In this document: positions 1-6,627 of the stretch, in pieces
Layout of the letters: each line of letters starts with the position of its first letter
Position numbering within the stretch: the stretch's first letter is position 1
Notes under the pieces: model-generated
Seen by the model: the letters and a program-made list of their open reading frames with translations, nothing else
Database searches by the model: none
Told to the model about the DNA's origin: nothing
Assembly (NCBI GenBank): GCA_002422065.1
Contig: DITO01000030.1
Location: 1 to 10,682 of the forward strand
Direction: 5' to 3'
Source of the DNA: Erysipelotrichaceae bacterium UBA6182
GTDB taxonomy: Bacteria; Bacillota_I; Bacilli_A; Erysipelotrichales; Erysipelotrichaceae
Length of the DNA stretch: 10,682 nt
Made by a program: the position numbers and the translations under genes

Positions 1-629
1 TCTTTACCTCGAGTAAAAGGTACGATGCAATAGGTGCAAAATTTATCACATCCATACATTATATTAACCCATGCTTTATGCTCTCCAAAACGACGTTCAG
101 GAAGGTTTTCAATAATATCCCCTTCTTTGGAGTATACCTCAATAGTTTTTTCTTTTGCAAACATAGCTTTATACACAAGATCACCTAATCGATGAATGTT
201 ATGTGTCCCAAAGACTAAGTCAACTTGATGATATGACTGAAGTATCTTATTGATAACCACTTCTTCTTGAGCCATACATCCGGCAATTCCAATAATCAGG
301 TCAGGATTTTTTTGTTTTAGGTGTTTAAGATTACCGACTTGTCCAAATACTTTATTCTCGGCATTCTCTCGGATAGCACACGTGTTTAAAAGAATTAAAT
401 CAGCTTCTTCATCACTTTCAGCCATGCTGAATCCTAAAGATTCTAGAATTCCTGCCATAACTTCAGAATCACGTACATTGGCTTGGCAACCAAAGGTATG
501 AAGCATATATTTCTTATGTAAACCTATTCCCACCAATTGTGGATCAAGGGTAAATTGTTGTGTGTTCACTAATGATTTTGAGCGTAGTTTCGCTTCATTT
601 AAACTTGGTAATTCCCAATTTCTTTTCAT
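1..629 (-). CDS. miaB: MiaB, tRNA-2-methylthio-N6-dimethylallyladenosine synthase (N-terminal part, cut by window edge)
   Basis: This radical-SAM methylthiotransferase adds a methylthio group to i6A at position 37 of tRNAs that read UNN codons. About 209 codons are visible; the gene continues past base 1. After an N-terminal extension of about 40 residues, the UPF0004 domain has its three cluster cysteines: C48 in HTFGCQANVRDSE, C84 in NTCAIREN and C118 in GIAGC. The radical-SAM motif CxxxCxxC follows at C194, C198 and C201 (GCDKFCTYCIVPFTRG), just before the cut. The IREN and YCIVPFTRG wording fits MiaB better than its relatives MtaB or RimO. The start ATG at 629 has AGAGGA a few bases upstream; the nearby ATG at 634 runs into a stop after two codons. 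I see no promoter of its own, so transcription probably comes through the hairpin after the ferredoxin gene. Confidence 0.96.
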   Translation of the reverse strand, partial: MKRNWELPSLNEAKLRSKSLVNTQQFTLDPQLVGIGLHKKYMLHTFGCQANVRDSEVMAGILESLGFSMAESDEEADLILLNTCAIRENAENKVFGQVGNLKHLKQKNPDLIIGIAGCMAQEEVVINKILQSYHQVDLVFGTHNIHRLGDLVYKAMFAKEKTIEVYSKEGDIIENLPERRFGEHKAWVNIMYGCDKFCTYCIVPFTRGK

Positions 630-645
630 ATCATTCCTCTTGTTT

Positions 646-670
646 AAAAAAACCAAGCTTGGCTTGGTTT
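646..670 (-). terminator. Rho-independent terminator or attenuator between the ferredoxin gene and miaB
   Basis: On the minus strand a 9-bp perfect stem (AAACCAAGC / GCTTGGTTT) with a 3-base loop runs straight into a T run (seven Ts in all, three of them in the stem). The stem begins inside the ferredoxin stop codon and ends 16 bases before the miaB ATG. Only four of the nine pairs are G-C, so it may be leaky. With no visible promoter for miaB, partial read-through is the simplest explanation (inference). Confidence 0.75.
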
Positions 671-845
671 AGACTTGGCTAATCGCTTGTGTTGGACATG
701 TAGGAATACATGCTCCACAATCAATGCAGATGTCTTCATGACAAAACGCTTTACCATCATCTTCCATGACAAGCGCGCTCACCGGACATACTGAGATGCA
801 GGCTTCACAGCCGATACAAGTATCTTTATCAACTCTAACAGGCAC
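669..845 (-). CDS. Small 2[4Fe-4S] ferredoxin, 58 aa, GTG start
   Basis: This is a low-molecular-weight bacterial-type ferredoxin, a soluble cytoplasmic electron carrier. Two complete CxxCxxCxxxCP motifs are present: C10, C13, C16, C20-Pro and C40, C43, C46, C50-Pro. They should bind two [4Fe-4S] clusters; there is an extra C35. The 58-residue length is normal for clostridial-type ferredoxins. The start is GTG at 845, preceded at 8 bases by a near-perfect AAGGAGGT; no ATG fits the conserved N-terminus. The gene sits 6 bases after ymdB and upstream of miaB, whose radical-SAM chemistry needs low-potential electrons. A donor role for MiaB is a guess from position only. A terminator-like hairpin overlaps the stop codon. 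Confidence 0.95.
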   Translation of the reverse strand: MPVRVDKDTCIGCEACISVCPVSALVMEDDGKAFCHEDICIDCGACIPTCPTQAISQV

Positions 846-851
846 TTTCGA

Positions 852-1673
852 TTACCTCCTTAACAAGTTCATTATATCACAATCATTTATGACTTCCAAT
901 AAATTTTCATTTGGTAAAATCGAATAAGGTTTGATGTTATTGGGATGATATTCATCATCAAATGTTATAACTACAAAGCTTAACATTGCCTCTTCTTCAG
1001 AAACTGTATAATGTGTTTTTTCCCTTTTAATAAAACGTCGTATTACTTCATCTACATCACGTCCAAGAATGCTTGGAAATGGTCCACACATCCCAACATC
1101 AGTAATATAGGCACATCCTTCATAAATCTGAGCATCACTTGTTTGAACATGAGTATGTGTACCAATTATCGCTTGAAGTTTATGATGAAATGTGTGAAGT
1201 AAAATATATTTCTCAGAAGTTGTTTCTGCATGAAAGTCGCAGATTTTTATATCTGCATTGACTTGTGTCATCACTTGAAGTTCGTCAGCCCAAGAAGCAT
1301 CTGTATTCTCCATGAAAACATTACCCATAACACTCATAAGTGCTATAGTATGACTGTTTTTTTCAAGGACAACTGTATGATGATTTTGAAATTGACCAAT
1401 CAAGTTTTTGGGAAATGCTACCGGTTTTGAGGGATCTAGCCACATGACTTCATTTTTAGAATAACTATGGTTACCAAGTGAAAATGCATCAATACCACAT
1501 TCAAGGAGTTCATCAATAATCTTTGGTGTAATTCCTTTACCATGGGCTGCATTTTCAGCGTTTGCTAAAACGAAATCAAAATGATATTTTTCAAGTAACA
1601 AAGGAAGGTCACGTTTTAAACGTGATCTTCCTTTTGCTCCTACGATATCTCCAAAAAATAGAACTGAAATCAT
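852..1673 (-). CDS. ymdB: YmdB-family metallophosphoesterase, 273 aa
   Basis: This cytoplasmic dinuclear-metal phosphodiesterase belongs to the family of Bacillus subtilis YmdB, described as a 2',3'-cyclic nucleotide phosphodiesterase that influences biofilm formation and RNase Y activity. The metal ligands are all visible in order: D9 (FFGDIVG), E40-N41 (NAENAAHGKG), N68-H69 (GNHSY), H148 (DFHAE) and H173/H175 (GTHTHVQT). The length matches the family (about 265 residues). The start ATG overlaps the rny stop by 4 bases (ATGA) and has no strong ribosome binding site, so it is probably coupled to translation of rny. The rny-ymdB pairing is conserved in many Bacillota and agrees with their functional link. 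Its last codons form the ribosome binding site of the ferredoxin gene. Confidence 0.96.
   Translation of the reverse strand: MISVLFFGDIVGAKGRSRLKRDLPLLLEKYHFDFVLANAENAAHGKGITPKIIDELLECGIDAFSLGNHSYSKNEVMWLDPSKPVAFPKNLIGQFQNHHTVVLEKNSHTIALMSVMGNVFMENTDASWADELQVMTQVNADIKICDFHAETTSEKYILLHTFHHKLQAIIGTHTHVQTSDAQIYEGCAYITDVGMCGPFPSILGRDVDEVIRRFIKREKTHYTVSEEEAMLSFVVITFDDEYHPNNIKPYSILPNENLLEVINDCDIMNLLRR
854..861 (-). promoter_or_regulatory. Strong ribosome binding site of the ferredoxin gene, inside the end of ymdB
   Basis: AAGGAGGT on the minus strand is built from the last two sense codons of ymdB (AGG AGG, Arg-Arg) and the first base of its TAA stop. It lies 8 bases before the GTG, which supports that non-ATG start and suggests that ribosomes finishing ymdB feed the ferredoxin gene. 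Confidence 0.85.
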
Positions 1674-3220
1674 TTTGCTACTTCAGAAGCACGAATTTCA
1701 CGAATAACAGTAACTTTGATTTGTCCAGGATAAGTTAGTTCCGCTTCAATTTTATCTTTAATGTCTCTTGCTACTTGATGTGCTCCTGCATCATCAAGTT
1801 TATCAGGAACGACCATAACACGAACTTCACGTCCTGCTTGGATTGCAAATACTTTATCAACACCATTGAATGATTTAGCAATCGCTTCAAGTTGTTCAAG
1901 TCGTTTAATGTAGTTTTCAAAGGATTCAAAACGTGCACCAGGACGAGCTGCTGATAATGTGTCTGCAGCACCTACAAGTGTTGCAATGACAGAAGTTGCT
2001 TCTTTGTCACCGTGATGCGATTCAATACCATTAATAACTACAGGATGTTCACCATGTTTCTTACAAATACGAGCACCAAGCTCAACATGTGATCCTTCCA
2101 TTTCAAAGTCTAATGCTTTACCAATATCATGTAGAAGACCTGCACGTTTGGCTAAAGTTTGGTTTAACCCAAGTTCAACAGCCATCATGCCAGTTAAATG
2201 AGCAACTTCGATGGAATGTTGTAATGCATTCTGTCCATAAGAATAACGATACTTAAGTCTACCAATTAAGTTAACGATTTCTTTATCCATTTTGTGAATA
2301 CCCAAGTTAAATATGGTTTCTTCACCTTTTTTCTGAATAACTTCATCAAGTTCTTTTGTAACTTTAGCAACCATTTCTTCAATACGTCCCGGTTGAATAC
2401 GTCCATCTTTTAATAGGTTTTCTAAAGAGATACGTGCAATTTCACGACGAATTGGATCAAAACATGAAATTGTGATAGCTTCAGGTGTATCGTCAATAAT
2501 TAAATCAACTCCTGTTGCTTGTTCAATGGCACGAATATTACGACCTTCACGGCCAATAATACGTCCTTTCATCTCTTCGTTAGGAAGTGCGATAACTGAA
2601 ACAGTACGTTCAGTCGCTTCTTCTTGTGAATAACGTGATATTGCTAGTCCAATAATGTTGCGTGCCTTTTCAGACGCAATTTGTCTTGCAATTTCTTCTT
2701 GTTCTTTGATGTATGCTAAGGTTTCCCCTTGCGTACGTACTTCAACAATACTCATGAGTTCGCGCTTCGCATCGTCTGAAGACATGTTTGCAATTCGCTC
2801 TAAAACACTCACTTGTGAGTTTACTTTTTCTTTCAATTCTTCTTCTAACCTATCAAGTGTTTCGTGCTTGGTAGTTAATTGTTGGATTTTATCTTCGATA
2901 TTTTTTTCTTTTTGAGTCAACGATTGGTCGCGGAAATTGAGGGTGTCTTCTCTTCTAGCAGCTTGTCTTTCAAGCTCTGTAATTTCTTGACGACGCTCTT
3001 TTAGCTCTTTTTCCGCAACAAGTTTAAGTTCATAAACCTGAGTTTTACCCTCTAAAATAGCCTGACGGACTGTGCCTTCGGCTTTGATATTTGCTTCCTC
3101 GAGTATAAATTTCGCCTTTTGTTGATCTTTATTAAAACCTAATTTCGAAAGTAGTACCATTACTATGATACCAACGCTTAAACCTAGAAACCCTGATAGG
3201 ATCATCATTGGGTAGTCCAT
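1670..3220 (-). CDS. rny: RNase Y, membrane-anchored endoribonuclease, 516 aa
   Basis: RNase Y makes the initiating cuts in mRNA decay in many Bacillota and acts at the inner face of the membrane. The expected domains are all present: one membrane segment at about residues 6-25, a long charged coiled coil at about 30-190, a KH RNA-binding domain with the GxxG loop at about 219-230 (GRIIGREGRNIR), and an HD phosphohydrolase domain with H335, H364-D365 (LLHDIGKALD), H402-H403 and D420. The length is close to that of the Bacillus subtilis protein (about 520). The start ATG follows GGAGA by 6 bases. A good promoter lies just upstream, after the recA terminator, so rny heads its own transcription unit with ymdB, the ferredoxin gene and perhaps miaB. 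Bacillus subtilis, from memory, has an extra gene between recA and rny that is absent here. Confidence 0.97.
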   Translation of the reverse strand: MDYPMMILSGFLGLSVGIIVMVLLSKLGFNKDQQKAKFILEEANIKAEGTVRQAILEGKTQVYELKLVAEKELKERRQEITELERQAARREDTLNFRDQSLTQKEKNIEDKIQQLTTKHETLDRLEEELKEKVNSQVSVLERIANMSSDDAKRELMSIVEVRTQGETLAYIKEQEEIARQIASEKARNIIGLAISRYSQEEATERTVSVIALPNEEMKGRIIGREGRNIRAIEQATGVDLIIDDTPEAITISCFDPIRREIARISLENLLKDGRIQPGRIEEMVAKVTKELDEVIQKKGEETIFNLGIHKMDKEIVNLIGRLKYRYSYGQNALQHSIEVAHLTGMMAVELGLNQTLAKRAGLLHDIGKALDFEMEGSHVELGARICKKHGEHPVVINGIESHHGDKEATSVIATLVGAADTLSAARPGARFESFENYIKRLEQLEAIAKSFNGVDKVFAIQAGREVRVMVVPDKLDDAGAHQVARDIKDKIEAELTYPGQIKVTVIREIRASEVAK

Positions 3221-3246
3221 TGTGATTCTCCGTTCAAGTTATATCT

Positions 3247-3275
3247 ATTTTACTTCATTTATTCACATGTTACAA
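3247..3275 (-). promoter_or_regulatory. Sigma-A promoter for rny-ymdB-ferredoxin
   Basis: On the minus strand, TTGTAA (3270-3275) and TAAAAT (3247-3252) are separated by 17 bases. These match the -35 and -10 consensus at 4/6 and 5/6 positions. The predicted transcript start is roughly 20 bases before the rny ATG, which leaves room for the GGAGA ribosome binding site at 3227-3231. The position directly after the recA terminator supports a new transcription unit. Confidence 0.65.
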
Positions 3276-3276
3276 G

Positions 3277-3298
3277 AAAAAAAGCCCAAAGGGCTTTT
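3277..3298 (-). terminator. Rho-independent terminator of the recA operon
   Basis: On the minus strand, AAAAGCCC and GGGCTTTT pair around a TTT loop and are followed by a T run. The hairpin starts at the last base of the recA stop codon. It separates the rodZ-pgsA-cinA-recA unit from rny. Confidence 0.88.
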
Positions 3299-4290
3299 TA
3301 CGCTTTCGCACTCAGTAAACGTTGCTTAATTTCTGCTTCAACTTCTTTTGCAACGTTAGGATTATCTTTAAGAAATTGACGTACTGATTCACGACCTTGA
3401 CCAATCTTTTCACCTTTGTAAGAGAACCAAGCTCCTGCTTTAGCAATAATGTCGTGTTCAACACCAAGATCAATAAGTTCACCTGTTTTAGAAATTCCTT
3501 CACCGTAAATAATTTCGATAACTGCAACTTTAAATGGCGGAGCTACCTTATTTTTTACAATCTTAACGTTAACTTTGTTTCCTTGAATTTCTCCACCTTG
3601 TTTAATGGCTTCACTTTTGCGCACATCTATTCGAATTGAAGCATAAAACTTTAAAGCTTTACCACCAGGTGTGGTTTCTGGATTACCAAACATTATTCCA
3701 ATCTTCTCACGAAGTTGATTAATGAAAATTACCGTTGTACTTGAACGATTCATATGCCCTGATAATTTTCTCATCGCCTTCGACATTAGTCGAGCTTGAA
3801 GTCCTACATGGGCATCACTCATTTCACCATCAAGCTCAGCTTGAGGCACAAGTGCAGCAACAGAGTCTATTACAATTAAGTCAAATGCTTCGGACTTAAT
3901 AAGCATTTCAGTAATTTCCAATGCTTGTTCACCAGAATCAGGTTGTGAAAGAATAAGATCATCAATCATAACCCCTAAGTTTTTAGCATACATCGGATCA
4001 ATCGCATTTTCAGCATCAATAAACGCTGCTTTACCACCACGCTTTTGTACTTCAGCAATTGCATGTAGAGCTAAAGTTGTTTTCCCACTTGATTCAGGAC
4101 CATAAATTTCAATAATTCTACCTTTTGGATAGCCACCGACCCCTAAAGCGACGTCGATTGTTAATGAACCACTGGAAATAGCATCCACATCAACTTGAGC
4201 ACGATCGCCAAGTTTCATAATGGACCCTTTGCCATATTGTTTTTCTATGGCCCGTAGAGTTTCTTCTAATGCTAAATCATTCTTTGCCAT
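3298..4290 (-). CDS. recA: RecA recombinase, 330 aa
   Basis: RecA is the ATP-dependent strand-exchange protein of homologous recombination and co-protease of the SOS response. Visible motifs are the Walker A GPESSGKT at 64-71, Walker B FDLIVIDS at about 136-143, the catalytic Glu E94 in IDAENAIDP, and the DNA-binding loop region FGNPETTPGGKALKFYAS at about 201-218. The residue after the catalytic Glu is Asn (N95), where most RecAs have His (AEHALDP). The protein is shorter than those of E. coli (353) or B. subtilis (348) and lacks a long acidic tail. The start ATG lies 14 bases inside the end of cinA, with AGAGGA 4 bases upstream inside cinA's Arg-Gly codons. I saw no LexA/DinR box close upstream, where the DNA is cinA coding sequence. 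Confidence 0.98.
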   Translation of the reverse strand: MAKNDLALEETLRAIEKQYGKGSIMKLGDRAQVDVDAISSGSLTIDVALGVGGYPKGRIIEIYGPESSGKTTLALHAIAEVQKRGGKAAFIDAENAIDPMYAKNLGVMIDDLILSQPDSGEQALEITEMLIKSEAFDLIVIDSVAALVPQAELDGEMSDAHVGLQARLMSKAMRKLSGHMNRSSTTVIFINQLREKIGIMFGNPETTPGGKALKFYASIRIDVRKSEAIKQGGEIQGNKVNVKIVKNKVAPPFKVAVIEIIYGEGISKTGELIDLGVEHDIIAKAGAWFSYKGEKIGQGRESVRQFLKDNPNVAKEVEAEIKQRLLSAKA

Positions 4291-4753
4291 TGTATCCTCT
4301 TTCTATGATTGAAATGCAACGTTGGTGAAGCAGATCAACACTCTTCCTTATTATATCATTACGCAAACCAGTCCATGAATCCTTAAACAATTCAATTCTA
4401 TCATTAAAAATAATACATGAATACACATAATGCTCTTGATGATCATCAATCAAATGATGTCCAGCTTCACCACTGATTGCAACACTCAACTGTGAATTAA
4501 ACTTCTTCTTAACTCCTAAGGCCATTGCTTGAACACATTCATGTGAATAAACCGTATGTGTATCAATGAGTTCTTTAGGCACATCAAGTATATTTATTTT
4601 ACTTTGTGTTGAATAAGATACAATCCCACCTAAAAAATAACATGATGCGTTAGCTAGCTGAGTGATGGATGAACTAAAAGCTCCCCCACTCATACTTTCA
4701 GCACAAGCTAATGTAATTTGATGTTTAATACATAAATCATGAAGTGATTTCAT
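4277..4753 (-). CDS. cinA: CinA C-terminal-domain protein (PncC-like), 158 aa, with altered signature
   Basis: This stand-alone protein resembles the C-terminal domain of CinA, a family that includes the nicotinamide-mononucleotide deamidase PncC. It keeps LACAES-x-x-GG at about 15-24, YFLGGIVSYSTQSKINIL at 39-56, VAISGEAG at 91-98, and a late W-x-G-x-R-x-x-I-R region at 127-136. The N-terminal MoCF-like domain of full-length CinA is absent. The usual ESCTGG reads ESMSGG here, and the usual PGGGT...KPVGTVY stretch is replaced by HHLIDDHQEHYVYS. NMN deamidase activity is therefore doubtful. The frame stays open 27 codons further upstream, but that part lies inside pgsA, and the ATG at 4753 fits the family N-terminus. 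There is no ribosome binding site; its ATG overlaps the pgsA stop (TAATG), and its 3' end overlaps recA by 14 bases. The order pgsA-cinA-recA is conserved in Bacillota. Confidence 0.9.
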   Translation of the reverse strand: MKSLHDLCIKHQITLACAESMSGGAFSSSITQLANASCYFLGGIVSYSTQSKINILDVPKELIDTHTVYSHECVQAMALGVKKKFNSQLSVAISGEAGHHLIDDHQEHYVYSCIIFNDRIELFKDSWTGLRNDIIRKSVDLLHQRCISIIERGYNGKE

Positions 4754-4755
4754 TA
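4751..4755 (-). promoter_or_regulatory. TAATG stop-start junction (pgsA/cinA translational coupling)
   Basis: The stop codon TAA of pgsA and the ATG of cinA share one base. The 25 bases before the ATG hold no AGGAGG-like sequence, so cinA is most likely translated by re-initiating ribosomes that have just finished pgsA (inference). Confidence 0.7.
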
Positions 4756-5346
4756 TTTTGAATGTAGTAAAACTGCTTTTCCTTGAATAAAATAGGATAC
4801 TCCAGATAAAACTGAAGCAACAAGAGAGAACCATAATAGGAAGTTTGCCATTGGGAACGCTAACATTTCAAATGGAAGGTTATTGAGTAGAATTACAATA
4901 ATGGTAAGCATTTGTAATACTGTTTTTAGTTTACCTAAGTATCCCGCTGACATTACAATACCTTCAGATGAGGCAATCATTCTTAATCCATCCACGAGAA
5001 TATCACGCCATAACATGATTAATACAACTACAATTGGAACAATTCCATCAATAGCAAAAAGAATAAACATAGTAGTGACAAGTAGTTTATCAGCAATAGG
5101 ATCGATAAACTTACCAAATGTCGTTATGAGGTTATATTTTCTAGCAATATAGCCATCCACATAATCTGTTATTGATGCAACAACAAATAATATGAGAATG
5201 ATGATATTGAGTAATGATAAGGTGTATCCACCTAAATCATAAACGGGAATGACATAGTTAAATTGTGCATAAGGAAAAACTTTAATCAAAACAATTAAAG
5301 GAATCAATCCCATTCGAAACAGACTAAGTTTATTGGGTAAATTCAT
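4753..5346 (-). CDS. pgsA: CDP-diacylglycerol--glycerol-3-phosphate 3-phosphatidyltransferase, 197 aa
   Basis: PgsA condenses CDP-diacylglycerol with sn-glycerol-3-phosphate to phosphatidylglycerol phosphate, the committed step to phosphatidylglycerol and cardiolipin in the membrane. The CDP-alcohol phosphotransferase signature DGxxARx8Gx3Dx3D is intact: D64-G65, A68-R69, G78, D82 and D86, with D61 ahead of it. Several hydrophobic membrane segments are visible (about 9-24, 42-60, 86-108, 131-155 and 163-188). The N-terminal NLPNKLSLFRMGLIPLIV is typical. The start ATG is one base after the rodZ stop; its ribosome binding site AGGAGAG is made from the last Gly-Glu codons of rodZ. The length is close to the usual 180-195 residues. 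Confidence 0.96.
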   Translation of the reverse strand: MNLPNKLSLFRMGLIPLIVLIKVFPYAQFNYVIPVYDLGGYTLSLLNIIILILFVVASITDYVDGYIARKYNLITTFGKFIDPIADKLLVTTMFILFAIDGIVPIVVVLIMLWRDILVDGLRMIASSEGIVMSAGYLGKLKTVLQMLTIIVILLNNLPFEMLAFPMANFLLWFSLVASVLSGVSYFIQGKAVLLHSK

Positions 5347-5347
5347 G

Positions 5348-6238
5348 TTACTCTCCTATAAATTTAAAGGTCAATGAACCTGCACTGCCTCCATTGCTTG
5401 CTCGGGAACTAAACCGAGTATTTAATTCAATTTTTACATCATTAATAAAAATCTCTGCATTATTAGCTACGATATCCCCTATACGAATGTTTACTTCATC
5501 ATTAAGAACTGGTAAATGCTCTAATATTACTTCTTGTCCCACAGAATAAATCGCAGTAGCAGGTAGATTTAACACTGTGTTGTTAAGTGCAAATCGAATC
5601 CAGGCTTGTCTTAATAACGGAACAACTTTAAATGTAACTTTTGTCTCAGGATCAAAATTTGAAATCTCATATGTGTTATATGTCGTCTCAGTAACTAAAA
5701 CTACAATCTCTTCATCAACAGGAACAGTAGGTTCTTCAACATCATCATTATCAATTGGATTGCTTGGAAGCTCTACAACAGGATTATCGACATTAGGTTC
5801 TTGTGAGAGGTTAGGAAGTATGACCGTAAAGAATGTATAAACCAAAGCAATAACAAGCGTTACAAGTATCAACATTAGCCCAACAAAAGTAAAATCAATC
5901 GAAGTCTTCTTTTTAAGACCTAGCTTATTCGTTTTCTGTTGTACACTATGATTAATGATTGCTCGCTGCTCTACCTTTTTTAAAGCTTGTGTTGAATGAA
6001 AAGTAGCGATTATCTGCTCAACATCAGGTTTAATTGATTCATAATCTATATTTAATGTATTTGCAACAAAACGAACCATAAATGGAAAATATGTTATGTC
6101 GTCTTTAAAAAATTCAATTTTCCCTGCTTCAAGTGCTTGAAGTTGGTGAATTGAAAGTTTTGTTTTTATACTCAAATCTTCTAAAGATAATCCTAGAAGT
6201 TCTCGTTGATGTTTGAAGATTGAAGCAATACGATCCAT
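5348..6238 (-). CDS. rodZ: RodZ/YmfM-like membrane protein with N-terminal helix-turn-helix, 296 aa
   Basis: This is a cell-shape protein of the RodZ/YmfM type. RodZ links MreB filaments to the elongation machinery through a cytoplasmic helix-turn-helix domain that is not thought to act mainly by DNA binding. Residues about 4-70 form the RodZ-type HTH (LGLSLEDLSIKTKLSIHQLQALE). A basic stretch (about 86-111) leads to one membrane segment at about 116-140. An acidic, Pro-rich linker follows (about 145-178), then an extracellular beta-rich domain at about 180-296 resembling the C-terminal domain of RodZ. The place immediately before pgsA matches ymfM in Bacillus. The start ATG at 6238 has GGAAGG about 7 bases upstream. 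The gene begins about 36 bases after the RNase P RNA, with no convincing promoter between, and likely heads rodZ-pgsA-cinA-recA. Confidence 0.88.
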   Translation of the reverse strand: MDRIASIFKHQRELLGLSLEDLSIKTKLSIHQLQALEAGKIEFFKDDITYFPFMVRFVANTLNIDYESIKPDVEQIIATFHSTQALKKVEQRAIINHSVQQKTNKLGLKKKTSIDFTFVGLMLILVTLVIALVYTFFTVILPNLSQEPNVDNPVVELPSNPIDNDDVEEPTVPVDEEIVVLVTETTYNTYEISNFDPETKVTFKVVPLLRQAWIRFALNNTVLNLPATAIYSVGQEVILEHLPVLNDEVNIRIGDIVANNAEIFINDVKIELNTRFSSRASNGGSAGSLTFKFIGE

Positions 6239-6273
6239 ATTTACCTTCCATTCTCCCGGTGTTTTTAAACAAA

Positions 6274-6626
6274 AAGGACTGACATCCTATAAGCCATGTT
6301 CTGTCACGCGTTAACGTGGACAATCATTTATCTACACTTTCGTGTCTTTCGCTCACTTCGATTCGTGATTGAAAGTTCCCCTACCAAATTTGGGTTTCTC
6401 GCTTGTGGGGTTTACCCGTTCCACTCCTAAAATTTCTTAAAGGACTACGTCACTGTGGCACTTTTAAAGGTCTACTTCATATGTTTCCACTTAGAAGATC
6501 AACCAGCCGTCAGATGTCTCTGCCTAAATTTATGGTTTCATTTAGCACAATCACTACCATCATCACAGATGGTGCGAGCATGGACTTTCCTCTACCTTGC
6601 GGCAGCGATTGTCCGGATGTCAGAAA
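6274..6626 (-). ncRNA. rnpB: RNase P RNA, bacterial type B
   Basis: This is the catalytic RNA that trims the 5' leaders of tRNA precursors. Read on the minus strand, the conserved blocks appear in order: AATCGCTGC, GAGGAAAGTCC followed by ATGCTCGCAC (5' side of P4, 6582-6592), GTGCCACAGTGACG, GTGGAACGGGTAAACCCC, the AGAAACCCAAATTTGGTAGGGG block (about 6378-6399) that carries the GGU expected to contact tRNA CCA, and ACATGGCTTA (3' side of P4, 6290-6299). The ends close with a perfect 9-bp P1 helix, CTGACATCC (6615-6623) with GGATGTCAG (6279-6287). The order and motifs match the Bacillus (B-type) RNA. At about 350 nt it is shorter than that of B. subtilis (about 400). The exact ends are estimated to within a few bases. 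P1, then TCC and five Ts, may end transcription. Confidence 0.96.
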
Positions 6627-6627
6627 A

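Noticed and set aside
852..4290. Several 60-90 codon open frames opposite or within ymdB, rny and recA
   Set aside because: They are shadows of strongly conserved genes, with low-complexity translations and no ribosome binding sites.
4754..4834. 27-codon N-terminal extension of the cinA reading frame
   Set aside because: It lies inside pgsA, would add a hydrophobic segment unknown in the family, and the family N-terminus is reached from ATG 4753.
6286..6320. Possible promoter for rodZ inside the 3' part of rnpB (TTAACG, 17 bases, TATAGG on the minus strand)
   Set aside because: Both boxes match only 4/6, and the bases are constrained by RNase P RNA structure (the -10 would be the conserved P4/P1 region), so chance is the likelier explanation.
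6129..6323. Minus-strand 64-codon frame spanning the end of rnpB and start of rodZ
   Set aside because: It runs through structured RNA and shadows rodZ in another frame; no similarity is recognisable.
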